Program-made: the position numbers and the translations under genes | Shown: piece after piece, positions 13,801 through 24,683 of the stretch | Layout: every line of letters begins with the position of its first letter | Position numbering within the stretch: the first letter of the stretch is position 1 | Source: Rostrohypoxylon terebratum | Lineage: Eukaryota; Ascomycota; Sordariomycetes; Xylariales; Hypoxylaceae | Direction: 5' to 3' | DNA length: 64,000 nucleotides | NCBI GenBank assembly: GCA_022497145.1 | Contig: MU385885.1 | Coordinates: 186,001-250,000, forward strand | Notes under the pieces: model-generated | The model's database searches: none | What the model saw: the letters and a program-made list of their open reading frames with translations, nothing else | What the model was told of the DNA's origin: nothing

Positions 13801-14451
13801 CAAGTTTTTTTTTCGAGGGTTTTCAAGGTTGCTTCGAAGGGAGTTCCCGCGGTTGCTACGATGTATGTATGAAGAGTCAAGACTCCTTACTCAACTATAA
13901 GCCTCATCCAAATTTTGTCGACATTTCTTAATTTTCCTCGGTTTTTACTTAAGTAATTAAGTATGAGATTTCGTTAGTTATGAGTATACGCAATAATTCA
14001 TGCTATAAACTTTTTTTTTGTTAGCTTGTCACTGGCAGACTGGAAAACTTACATAAGCTCATAGAGGTTACTTCAAACCTCCGAATCAATAGGATTAGAG
14101 TGGGACAAATACTTTTCCAGGGCTACGTAGTACGTAGTACATAGTACGTACCTAGTAATAATGGATCAATACGTACCTACCCCAATACTTGGATACTCAC
14201 ACACGCAGTACGTACTGCCATAGTATCGACCAATAATGTAAGTACTTTCTAGTACGTACAATCTGTACATACATCTCATAAAAACATTATCCCTGCAACA
14301 CATCCCCCAAACGCAAGAACGCGGGTCAATTGCAGATGGTGGATCCACATCACCGACACTACCACCGACACAAGCGCTTGGAATTTTCGGATCCACTCGT
14401 TCCTTATTCGTTCTCTGACCATTCAATTGGGTGTGTTTATGTACCTATGTA

Positions 14452-14488
14452 GATACTTAGATACTTAGATACTTAGATACTTAGATAC
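14452..14488. repeat. 8-bp tandem repeat
   Basis: The unit GATACTTA is repeated about four and a half times just upstream of a CTAGGTAAG word. Confidence 0.85.
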
Positions 14489-14800
14489 CTTCTAGGTAAG
14501 TCCAGCTCACTGGGCACTTTTGAGTCTTAATCCTTTCCAAACTTGAAGTTTCTTTTCGCGTCACACGTCACCAACATCAACCACTAACCACCAACCATCA
14601 ATCATCAATCATGAACCATCAACTAGTATCAACCACGAACCCTTCACGCGAAGCCCGCTCGACTCGGCCGATTCCACAAACACTTTACTTATCCGGGCAG
14701 GTCCCGGGTCAGCAAGGAAGACTAGAATAGAATTATCATTCTTGTTAAAAACCCTTAGTTGGTTTGCTAATTGGTCTCACTCTCAGTCTCAGGGTTAAGT

Positions 14801-14845
14801 CAACTCAAGGCAACTCAACTCAACTCAACTCAACTCAAGCCAACT
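14801..14845. repeat. pentanucleotide CAACT repeat
   Basis: CAACT-type units are repeated, with two interruptions (CAAGG, CAAGC). Confidence 0.85.
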
Positions 14846-15331
14846 CGATCTAGTCCGACAACTCATATAAACTCGACCAAACTTGTCCGACTGACCAACT
14901 AACTAACTAACTCAGATCACGAAGATAATCAGGCCATCTTCGTAAAATTGCAAATTTACGAGGGCACCGCGAGCTTGGCAACCCCGGTACTAATACGAAA
15001 GCCGGTGAACTACGGCACTGTCTCCTAATCTTTAGCCAGCAACGCCGCTGCTCGGCGAATGCTCCACTACTAGGCGCCGCCGCTCTCACGGATCCCCATT
15101 CCGGGGCATCTATCGACTACATTAGCGTGAACTGCGAAATAACACATCATATCGGCCGGCAAACCCTTATTCAGATAGTCTCGATCTAATCCGTTCAAGT
15201 CGTACGTTGCCTGCAGACCTAGCTCCGAACCGTCCAGGTGGTCAGCAGCAACACAATGACGGTCATCATCATCACTGTTATACTATTATATTACCATTAT
15301 TACCACCAATAATTACTACTATTAACACCAG

Positions 15332-15358
15332 CCTACCTAGGTCCTAGGTCCTAGGTAC
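15332..15358. repeat. CCTAGG palindromic word cluster
   Basis: Three overlapping CCTAGG words are separated by GGTCC steps, making an imperfect palindrome. A related cluster lies at 15582-15622. Confidence 0.75.
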
Positions 15359-18030
15359 GACTACACAGGCAGGCAGGTAATCACCAAAGCAGCCTACGGT
15401 ATGGCAGCTACCGATGTCGATGTTAGGTATTGTATTGTACCTGCTATTATGTTAGGCATGTTAGGTATGTTATAGTGCAGAAAGATAAAGAGCGGTCACT
15501 ATAAACTTCGAGATCTGCAGCCATCTTGGTTTCAAAGTCAAGGTTGGTACCATCCCACAGGGGAGGGGGATAAATCATAACCTACCTAGTAGGTCCTAGG
15601 TCTTAGGTCTTAAGTCCTAGGATAACCAACGCCTAAGCACCTTACCATAGTACAGTACTAGCACCTTAGTTTCTTACCTAGTTTCTCCGCTCCCACGGGT
15701 CGGCCGCCCAGGTTCCGACGATGCAGATGATGCAGACGATGCAATACAGCAGTTCCAGTCAGCGTTGTAGCCGATACCACTGAGTGGTTTGTGTTGCCTC
15801 GTCCCGGACATGCCAACGTGGCCAGCGGGAACAAGCAGCAACAGCCCGTGATCCCTCAGGTCACAAGACTACGTGCGTGCTGCTCAGTCCTGCAACCCGA
15901 ACACCTAGAAGGACCGACTCAATTATCACCGTCCGAAAACGTAGACTGCTAACAGTAATATTCCTGATATACCTGTTTCTTGCACGGAGAAATCCGATTT
16001 CCCGGGAACGCGCAAATAGGGGGATCTGCTCCGCTTTGGGCTTCTTTTTAACCCGACACTTACATAGTCACCTACCTGTCTCCTAAGCACCTTGATTTGA
16101 TGCCGAGCCGGTGAATCGGCGGTGATGCTATTAGTGGTAAGTTGTAACTATGACTTATCACTATACTTTGCGAGTTCTAGCACCTCAATCTCACCCAGCA
16201 CAGGAAAGGAAGGACAAGGGGGTATCGTGGCCCTGTGTTTCGTCATCCACGGCTGAAGATCTACCCGTGCCAGGGTTATCTACCTAAACCTGGTCATCTG
16301 CGTAGGGAAGCGGTCTGGCACAACATGACCTTCGGGAATATCCACCCCTTTAGTAATACCCGTACTATCATTTGCATTGACGGTGAGAGTTGCTGATGCC
16401 AACTTCTAAGAAAAGTCTATCGTCGAAGACAATGAACGGCTCTTACTATTAGGCACCCATTCAAAGATGCGCCAACCATCCATAGGTATGGATATCTGCG
16501 TTGCCAACCAACGCAATTAACTAAGAAACGACATCCATACGAACCTTGCACTGGTGTCAACTGTGTATCTAGATTCTAGGTGCTACATATCCCGCCACTC
16601 AGATGACTTAGCTACGATCCTATGCATGGGCCTGCTAGCTAACATAGCACTGGCACAATACGCTATTGTTCTCAGTTTCGCCAAATTCTATCTTCTATTC
16701 ATGCGATAAACACATCGCAATCACTGAATGACTGGTATCGATACTCGAACGATGAATAATGACAAAAGTCCATTCCCAAGAACATGCAAATTCACGTTCT
16801 CCACGATGGTTTCAGCCCTGCTAACCTAGACTTTCGTTCCCTGCTTCAGATCAATGCGGGATTCGCTTAGCTCGAATGGCTGGTTCCGGCCACACCGTTT
16901 TTTTCTTCTTCAACGCATGAAAGACCGGACCATGGTTCTTACAACAACGTGCTCTAACGAGGACGATGGAGAAGGAACTTACCGCTTCGTCGATATTCAT
17001 GAGGCTCTCGTTTATTAGCGATCGTCCAACTTCCTGCGGCAAAGAGGGGTCCCCTGTTGCGATCTTCCCCAGGGATACCTCACACTCCAGCTGTCACAGA
17101 TCTCGCGGATTGCCAGTCGTCCGGACACGCTTGCCCCAGGTCTAGAAGCGTTTCGTGCCACGAAGAGCCTCACGAGCTACAACGACCGAATTAGAAATCA
17201 ATCCCTACGAGCCCGCATGAATTTTAGAATCGGGTACCGGACGACGTCAGCTCACCAGGTACGACATTCAGTTCGTCTGTGCGTCACCTGAGATCCGTGA
17301 GGCTCATCAGAGTTAGCTATTTCGTCACGATATCGCCAGTGAGATGCAATGTTATCGCAGTGGCACGATAGGAAATGGTTGCTTCTAACCGGTGAAACTC
17401 GTCTGACTGTTTGTTGCCTAGCTTGCATGAATTCATCAAGAATAACTTGCGAAAGACTGCATACGCCTACAGGTCTTAGATACGATGCCAAATTCGAGAT
17501 ATCTTAGGCTTCGCCAAGTGTACCACAACTAGACAGACAAGGGTCGTAGATAAGTTAAGTTGTCTGGCTACGGATCATACGTACTGGTTGGTGCGTATGA
17601 TCAAGGTAAGAGATTGCGATTCACATACGACACCGCTGTAGCCCATCTCAAATGTCTTATTCACGACGTTTTGCTTCTTGATTCGATATTTATCTAGAGA
17701 AACAAGAGGACCCTTAATATGGCCTAAGTAATCATGAGGCAGGCGAATTCATATCAAATACGAGACCAAAACATGATCTGCCTGTATACGATAGTATCTA
17801 CCCAGGTCTACGTTATCCTACCTACTCGAACAATAGTATGATAGTCTATATACTTATATATCTACGAACCCATTAATAGTATCGTGCCTATCTATACAAT
17901 ATATCACAATAGACTGAACAACAACACCATCGTTTCAATACAAGGTATCGTGGAAGATTCTGCACATCATATGTTGTCAGTCTATGGTCCTGTCCTCGTT
18001 GCATTTAGCATCAGAGAGCACGGGCATTAG

Positions 18031-19500
18031 TCAGTTCAGGAGTGCCGAACTTCAAGATTTGGTGTCAATATGATAGATAAGACGTCAAAAGGGGGAAGGA
18101 CGTACTCGGGACCCGTAGCAACCAAATCCCAGCCGAAAGTCAGCTTGATATATTGGCTGAGATGACTCGCCACCTTGATGGCCCCGACGTCTTCAGGATG
18201 CCATTGCGGTCCTATGTCGTTGTGTTGTATTTCGGGCAGATGTAGTCAGCCTCCGGTCGGTATAGGATTAGGAAATACATGCATATGCCTTCAGTGCTAA
18301 AATGGTGCACGAAAGTTTTGCTGGGTGTATCAAGCGTCATTGTCGTGTTCGTCGTCCCGTCCCACACGACAGGTTTCGACAAACATTCATCTGAGTTGAG
18401 GTAGGAAACGATGTCCTTCAATTCTTGCTCGTAGCCTAGGCTCTGCTGGTAGCTATTTCCAGAGAGATGGAACCCCATCCATAGTTGATGAAGATACTTT
18501 TTTTAGTAGAGGATCCGGCTTTCGTGACGGTGACGGTGATATAAAAGGGGTCGGCACCATTACGAGGACTTGCGCTTCGGGATACTTCCCGTGGAGGCCC
18601 TGTATCGACTTCTTGTAGGCGTCAAGATACGCTTCCGTACTGACGTGGTTTTCGTGTTAATATCATTGGTTCCTAGGTTGGTGATGGCGATATCAGGTAT
18701 TGTCTCCTGCTTATCGAAGTCCCATGGCTTTGGCTCATCTATCACACAGAATTCCGTATGACAGTTAGCTCAAAGGACTCCATATTCACTTCGTGTTAGC
18801 GACATACCTCCCCAAATTTGACTCGCTCTCCAGCTAGTGTCGGATGTATAGAACCATTGGTGGCTCTGTCCTCGCGGGTTACCCCAGTAGTTCTTGTCCG
18901 AGACGCAGATGCCTGGATACGCAGTGACATACCATTCTGTATTACCTAGGCCAGCACCGACGCCATATGCAAAGTTCGAGAGGCTCTCATAGCTCGTGTA
19001 CATGCCTGAGGAGAAGCTGTCCCCAACGAACTTTATAGTCGGTTTGTAAGGAGGAATCTTGATGGTTGGCCCTCCCGGAGCAACACGAACCTTGTCGATC
19101 TGCACTCCGTAGGCCTAATTCGTGACACGAAGCTCGAATGTAAGAGGACTGACGGGTAACGTCTCATTCACAACAGGATTTTCGGGATAAACGAGCAGAT
19201 GCGTTGCCTCAGCACTTACGTTAGCGAATGTCCAATCTAGCCCATGAATGCGGTATCCAACGAATGTCATATGGGTCGTCAACTCTCTGAACGTGATGGC
19301 TATCGTATCCCCCGCAAAGCCGAATATGAGTCCAGGGGCTCTAAACGAACCGGTTGATATTCTGGCTCTTCGTCTATCTTAAAGTTAATCCCGGCTGACG
19401 AAAACAACTTACGACCACCATGACACTTTCTTAGAGTCCCATCTCCCCCTATGAGATAGCCCCGTAGAGTTGGCCTCGCAGGTATGGAATTCATACGAGG
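18031..19500 (-). pseudogene. broken SGNH/GDSL-type esterase (CE2-like)
   Basis: The pieces read from right to left. An N-terminal part at 19494 down to about 19385 is followed by a segment in another frame (about 19380-19118) that looks like an N-terminal beta-rich domain, with the motif GFAGDTIAITF. The SGNH core follows: block I GDSFSSG (about 19035), the block II-like YPGI (about 18920), block III NLGTND (about 18670) and a terminal block with QWHPED (about 18205-18190). All blocks of a secreted SGNH esterase, perhaps carbohydrate esterase family 2, are present. The frame is broken by an in-frame TAG at 19115-19117 and by shifts near 19370-19390, 18645-18660, 18495-18540 and 18225-18245. 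A 35-nt GTAAGT...AAG interval near 19380-19415 is too short for a normal intron here. Too many lesions need explaining for a live gene. Exact ends are uncertain. Confidence 0.75.
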
Positions 19501-20076
19501 AAATATTTAGGTATTCTGGTATCGGGGTAGTTTGTGACTCTAACTTGACCATTCTGGAGAATTGTCCCCACGGTCAGGGAGCTTAAACTTACGAGACACG
19601 CAAACTTATTTGGTAACATCTCGGTCTTTGTCACTGAAAGCTTCCTTGATTTGTAGGGCTAAATGTGAAGGATAAGTGGCGACATGGTTTTTATATGTAT
19701 GATTTATATACCTACGATGTCGTGATATGTACGAACTCCAGGTGATCCAAGGGTATTCCTTTTCTTTAGCCATCTTCAGGCCCTCCATCCCGAAGGGGGA
19801 CATGACGAATATCCTGGATTTCTCTATCCGGACGTCGGGATAATTGGGTGATATAGTTCAAGACGAAATACTCTTCCTATCTATCAAAACTGCGTAAGGC
19901 GATGAAGGTGAAATAAAATAGATGTCGGAATCTAGATAGACCTTTCAGGCGCCTGACGTTGAATCAAACGGAGGATGGAAGCCCGACGCTGGATCTGGTA
20001 TGCCAGGCGGAGTTGAACTGCTGCCATGCACGGTAGATCACCACCAAGGTCCAAGGTACCTATAGTATATGCAGAT

Positions 20077-20100
20077 ACCTAGGTCCTAGGTCCTAGGTAT
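20077..20100. repeat. CCTAGG palindromic word cluster
   Basis: Tandem CCTAGG words with GGTCC steps form a near-perfect inverted repeat. It belongs to the same dispersed type as at 15332 and 45794. Confidence 0.75.
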
Positions 20101-21756
20101 TAGTTGGAAGTTGATGAGGCTCAAGGTAAGTTTCTGTTGAACATGAATTTCTGTTAAGTTTCTCTTAACATTTGTATTATATCCATACAAATTGATCTTG
20201 TTATCCAGATACATAATGATAATGATACGTAATTACAATTAAGTTCTTCTATAGTGGCACCGTGACGTAAATACTATGTACTAGGTATGCCATTGAGCAT
20301 TACGTTGTACAATACAGCCCAGTGACTGTACAGTGTACACCTCTCCGACCTCCAGGGCTCCTTCCCAATTGCTCGAGGTTGCCGATGTTTTAGCGCTTTT
20401 CGTCGCCTTTCCAGCGTTGTTTTCCAGCGTTGTGTGGTTGGGCCTTTCCACCCTTTCCACCCTTTCCTCCACTAACTTTTAGTCTTTTACATCTTCATTT
20501 CTGTTTTCTGCCAACTCCAGATATCCATACTCTCAACTACGTTCAAGTCGAGTCCCTGGATGCTCTACTTCAACTTCAATAAAAGGACACATTCATGACA
20601 AAGCTTCAATTCGGAAATACTACGATTCTCTCCATTATTGATTCCAAGTCCGGGACTGGAAACTTACGTGAAGACTATCTTTTTCTCAAGTCATCCATCT
20701 ATATCCGTATTCATATCCATATCCATATTCATATTCATATCTATTTGATCATATTTATTTGAATTTCAATCCATTCACACGTTAGAAACAGAAACACAGA
20801 TTTAACCTACACACGTAAGCGCTAAACCACCATACGATCCATGCCCCTTCTGACGCAGGGGAACGTACCACTGGTCTCAGTCAGTAGGCGCGTTGTAACA
20901 ACAAAAGAAACCAGCAATTCGGCTTTAGTGGGCCATCGGTCCTGAAATTCCTGATATTTTCGGCATCCGCGCGTGTCTCTATGGATGCTAATCTCCAGCT
21001 TAATCTGGAAAAGGTCCCTACGGTAAACCTATGATATTTCTTAGTAGATATCCGGTACCCTGGTTTTCCGCACTGCTTTCTGCAGCCCCGCCTGTTCCCC
21101 AGGATTGTGTGCGAGTGTGCGAGTGTGTGTGTGTGCGTGGTTGCGTGTGGCATTCCCGACTCGTTAGTACGTAGCTCTCTCTTCTACGAGACTAACGAAG
21201 CTCTTTAAATTACCTCACCAACTCGAAGTTAGCTAAGATTTCCAAATATCCTAAAATTCTCGGGGGGTCTGGAGGTAGTCGTCATAAAAGCCAGACGGAC
21301 AAAATTAATAATACGACGCATCAGACGAAGTTATTTATTTATTAACACGACCACATAACCGATAACTGATGACGTTCTTCCTTTGCGGGGGAGTATAGAA
21401 ACTACTGCAGCTGACCGCCATCGCTGCAGCTCTGAAGGATTCGAGATTGCGCCGAGGAAACGAGGAAACAAAACAGGTGTGGCAGATACCTCCCCAGGTA
21501 TTAAGTGTGAGGAAATGAAGAAAGAGTAGGTCGTTTGCCGGTTGTATCACAGAAATTTCGAAAGAACCTGGATACAGGGTGTTTCCGGAGTCTCTTCAGG
21601 GTGTCCTTCAGGGTATCTTGAGGTGCCTTCAGGGTACTGTCCTAATTCAGCCGTCCATCTCCCCTCCATCTTCTGTGCAAACCCTGCCCCGGGCCAACCC
21701 TACCCTTATCCAGCTTCGAGAAATCATCAAAAGAGTCCGTCCGGCCGAACTTCTAA

Positions 21757-21825
21757 GACTTCTCGAAACTCTCTTACTTTCTTGCTCTCCTTCTCCTCCT
21801 CCCTTTCCCACTCCTTCTCTCGCAA
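21757..21825 (+). promoter_or_regulatory. pyrimidine-rich promoter tract
   Basis: An unbroken stretch dominated by C and T lies about 350-410 nt upstream of the CNL1-like ATG. Such CT tracts commonly precede transcription starts in filamentous ascomycetes; here the assignment is by position and composition only. Confidence 0.4.
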
Positions 21826-22170
21826 CCCTAACCTTGCTATGTTACCATTGCATTGGCCTTCCATACTACCTTTCGCCATCTCGAGACAATGAAGCCGCGC
21901 GCTGCGGCCGACTCGACGCTTGTCCAAAGTGTGTCGCAACCTCTTTCGTGCCCGTGCCCGCGCCTGTGCCAGAAGTACACGACGTTGCATCCGAATCCCA
22001 ATCCGCCCCGCTTACCACCGCCGTTCTATTGCCCCCTGCTCTACCGACGCTACACAACGCTCGATTCCTAGCCCCCCCCCAAAAAGTTGCAGACGCAGAC
22101 GTAGGCGCAGACGCAGACGCATACCGAAAACGCAGGAGCAAGATTTCGCGTGCCCTCATACGGCAGAGCC

Positions 22171-22701
22171 ATGCCGTCCGCAGAGCCCAGTACCGTCGAG
22201 GACACGCAATTGGGCCTGACCGATGAGGAAATAAATCTTCTTCGCTACCATCAAGCTCAGGCCGGCTCCTCTTCTTCGCGCGCCGCCAGTCACGCTTCGT
22301 CCCAAGGCCGTCTTCTTCTCGACAGTTCCAGCCTTGCTGCCCTATCACGACACCTAGACCGCTTGATGCACCAGATACAGCAGCGCATCGAGTACCTGAG
22401 CGAACAGAGCTCCGTCGTGACTATGCAGCAGTATGATCACGCAGGCAACCTGGTAGACAATGCCGATGCTGAAATTGCGCGCTTTCAGGGTATAATGGCT
22501 CAGATCGACGAGCTTGAGCTTGACTTCGATCGCATCGCTCATATCAGAGATATCGTAAGGGATTATCGTCAACGAGTCGAAAATTTGGAGCGCGAGCTAG
22601 AGAACTCAAGTTCGTCGCGTCGCGAACATCACCACTCCCATCGCCACAGCCACTCACATCGAAACGAGGCCAGTTCTTCAGGCCGTCGACATAGACACTG
22701 A
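22171..22701 (+). CDS. BLOC-1 subunit CNL1-like protein
   Basis: A single exon of 176 aa begins at the first in-frame ATG. The conserved stretch runs from LGLTDEEINLLRYHQ through SHASSQGRLLLDSSSLAAL to RIEYLSEQS, then a helical region with ADAEIARFQGIMAQIDELEL and DRIAHIRDIVRDYRQRVENL. Together these form a mostly alpha-helical coiled coil (about residues 55-150). This matches the fungal CNL1/BLOC1S4-like family, a subunit of the BLOC-1 complex acting in endosomal maturation and sorting to vacuole-related compartments. The last ~30 residues are a His/Ser/Arg-rich tail with repeated HSH/HRH words, probably disordered and variable. Assignment rests on remembered family sequence features; other small coiled-coil BLOC-1 or BORC subunits are the main alternative. 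The neighbour, choline kinase, is convergent and not obviously linked in function. Confidence 0.72.
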   Translation: MPSAEPSTVEDTQLGLTDEEINLLRYHQAQAGSSSSRAASHASSQGRLLLDSSSLAALSRHLDRLMHQIQQRIEYLSEQSSVVTMQQYDHAGNLVDNADAEIARFQGIMAQIDELELDFDRIAHIRDIVRDYRQRVENLERELENSSSSRREHHHSHRHSHSHRNEASSSGRRHRH

Positions 22702-24683
22702 ACACGCGATGAGATGGACAAAAGTCTAGCCACTGCCCTAAATCGGTGTTGGAGATACAATTTGGTCCCGAAAATAGAAGGGAAAAAAGGCTACAGCCTA
22801 CCAATTCTAATCATGTAATGGAGCAATGCTTGTGGACTGATATCTAAGAGATGGAAAACTGCTGTGTTGTGGGGAAATAGAAACAGAAAAGGTCACACGA
22901 CCGTGGGAGATGAATCGGACGTCCAAGCTACACTACCTTGGCCATATCGGCGGGATGGCAACAGCACCGCCTTTCGGGGGAGATTATGAGGCTTGTTGTT
23001 TCGGGAGAATGAATTTCTCCGTCCCTTCAAGGCTAACAGATGCAATTGGGAGAAGAAAACGACAAAAAGTCCAAAAATTTCTATACCATTTTTAATCGAA
23101 GATGAAAGGAGCCTCGCGGCTGGACAAGATAGGGATAGCCTCACGGCTTATTTTTGGGGACTTTTTACGGCGTTGGTGTTTTCCTTTTCGTTCCTCTAAT
23201 ACCCTCTTCATGAGATTGAATTACCTACCTACTATTCTACTTCCAGCGAGCGAGTGAGCAGGCCTACATTACATTATCTTGTCTATCACTGTTGTACTAT
23301 TTTCTTTGTTTTGTAACGGAAAGATACCTCTTAAGTTTGTCATTTATATTGATTTTATTCTTTTATGTCATACGAGAAGCACCACGAACCGTGGGCCATT
23401 TATCAAACTGGAATTCGATAACAAGCAAGACTTTAGGAGAGGAGGCGGATTCATACGTTAGCAGAATAATTTGCCTAGCATCCTAACCTCCATGCGCTTT
23501 TACCACTGATCCTTCAGAATATCCATGACTTGGTGTGGCAGACTTCTCGATTTCCGGGTGTTAGCTGATGTCGTCAGCCTACTTGCGATGACCAGGATTC
23601 GGATCTTACCATGGGGGTTGGCCGAAAAACCTTAGGTGCGGGAATTTATTACGAATATGATGTGAACGAACTACGTACTTGACGCCTTGGTGTCATCGTT
23701 TCTATGAGCAGGAATGGAGGTGCGGGATGCGATACGAACTGACATAATGCTCGTTTTTTTGTTCCCTTGCGCAGCTTGCTCCCAAATCCGAATGAACCGA
23801 TAGCTGAGCTTTTATCAGGGATGCGCTGGGATAACCCTCCGACAACGACTTGATACTCATGATTTCATACGCTGGAAGTATGGTCAATCCGGCTATACTC
23901 ATAAGTGAGTGTGCCGGATTGCAACATCTGTTACCTGTATCATTGAAAATTAGGAACAAAAATACCTAACTTTCATGATGCGTTTTCTAAAGACTAAGTA
24001 CCTATCTAGAGAGATCCTAGAGAAATATTCATCAAAAAAAAAAAAACTGTGCCAAGCTGCATATACAATCCATGTCTAAGATGGACGGCTCGTTTTTCAT
24101 CCTACATCGTCGTAATTTTGTGTCTCCCTTGCCTCTTATCTATTACAGATAGGTTAGAAGCTACGCGTCCGCCTATAAAAGTCGATGGGCGAGTTTGGAA
24201 TACTGACCAGGTAGAAAGTTCATAGCACTCAAGGGCGATGAGATCTGCTCGCCAACTAGCCATGGTCACAAATAGCTTTAGACTACAAATGAAAGGGACA
24301 CGCAAAGCACTTTCCATAAATCAACTCGGAAAGGCAGAGGACCTAATTCTGGCCCTATTCATGGTAACGTGGTCTGAGTTCAGGGAAGAATAAGCACGTT
24401 GCGCTCGAATTCTGGGAACTATCCATCAAGAATCGCTATACAAATCTTCGACGCGCCAGGCTCTCGATCGATATACCGGACACTCAGCACCTTCGAAATA
24501 CTATCGCTCGTCCTCATTCCCTTTTGTTTATCGCTGCCTAGCATCTACCCAGATATGCATACCCCCCCCCGCCGGATCACTTGAGGCAAAGACCTCGCCA
24601 TCCTGAAGTGTTGAATATTTCATAGACGATAGATCCCTCATCTTCTTTATCTCATGGTACGAGCTGCGGCAGCCAAGAGCGCC
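22702..24683. other. convergent intergenic region
   Basis: 3' ends of the CNL1-like gene and of choline kinase face each other across about 2 kb. I see no gene in it. Short open frames, for example 23702-23959 on the minus strand, have no recognisable domain. An A12 run occurs at about 24035-24046. Confidence 0.55.

Larger units (their letters stand above)
8848..18030. other. gene-free stretch with tandem repeats
   Basis: About 9.2 kb holds no supportable gene. It contains a T16A12 palindrome (9573-9600), a perfect 9-bp minisatellite (10791-10880), an 8-bp repeat (14452-14488), a CAACT-type repeat (14801-14845) and several CCTAGG-type palindromic clusters (9983-10003, 10138-10160, 15332-15358, 15582-15622). 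The first few hundred bases are the 3' UTR of the zinc-finger gene. Open frames such as those near 15784-16086 and 16851-17491 have no recognisable domain, no neighbouring exons with good splice sites and no convincing start. Confidence 0.6.
19501..22170. other. intergenic, leader of the CNL1-like gene
   Basis: No gene is recognised. There is a CCTAGG palindromic cluster at 20077-20100, a TCATATCC-type hexanucleotide repeat at about 20701-20743 and a GTGTGC run at about 21108-21140. The last 600 bp are pyrimidine-rich and probably form the promoter and 5' UTR of the CNL1-like gene. A 215-codon open frame at 21579-22226 overlaps that gene's start in another frame and has a composition typical of C-rich UTR, so it is not called. 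Confidence 0.55.

Noticed and set aside
21579..22226. 215-codon + strand frame upstream of the CNL1-like gene
   Set aside because: Pro/Ser/Leu-rich composition from a CT-rich leader, no domain, and it overlaps the real start in another frame.
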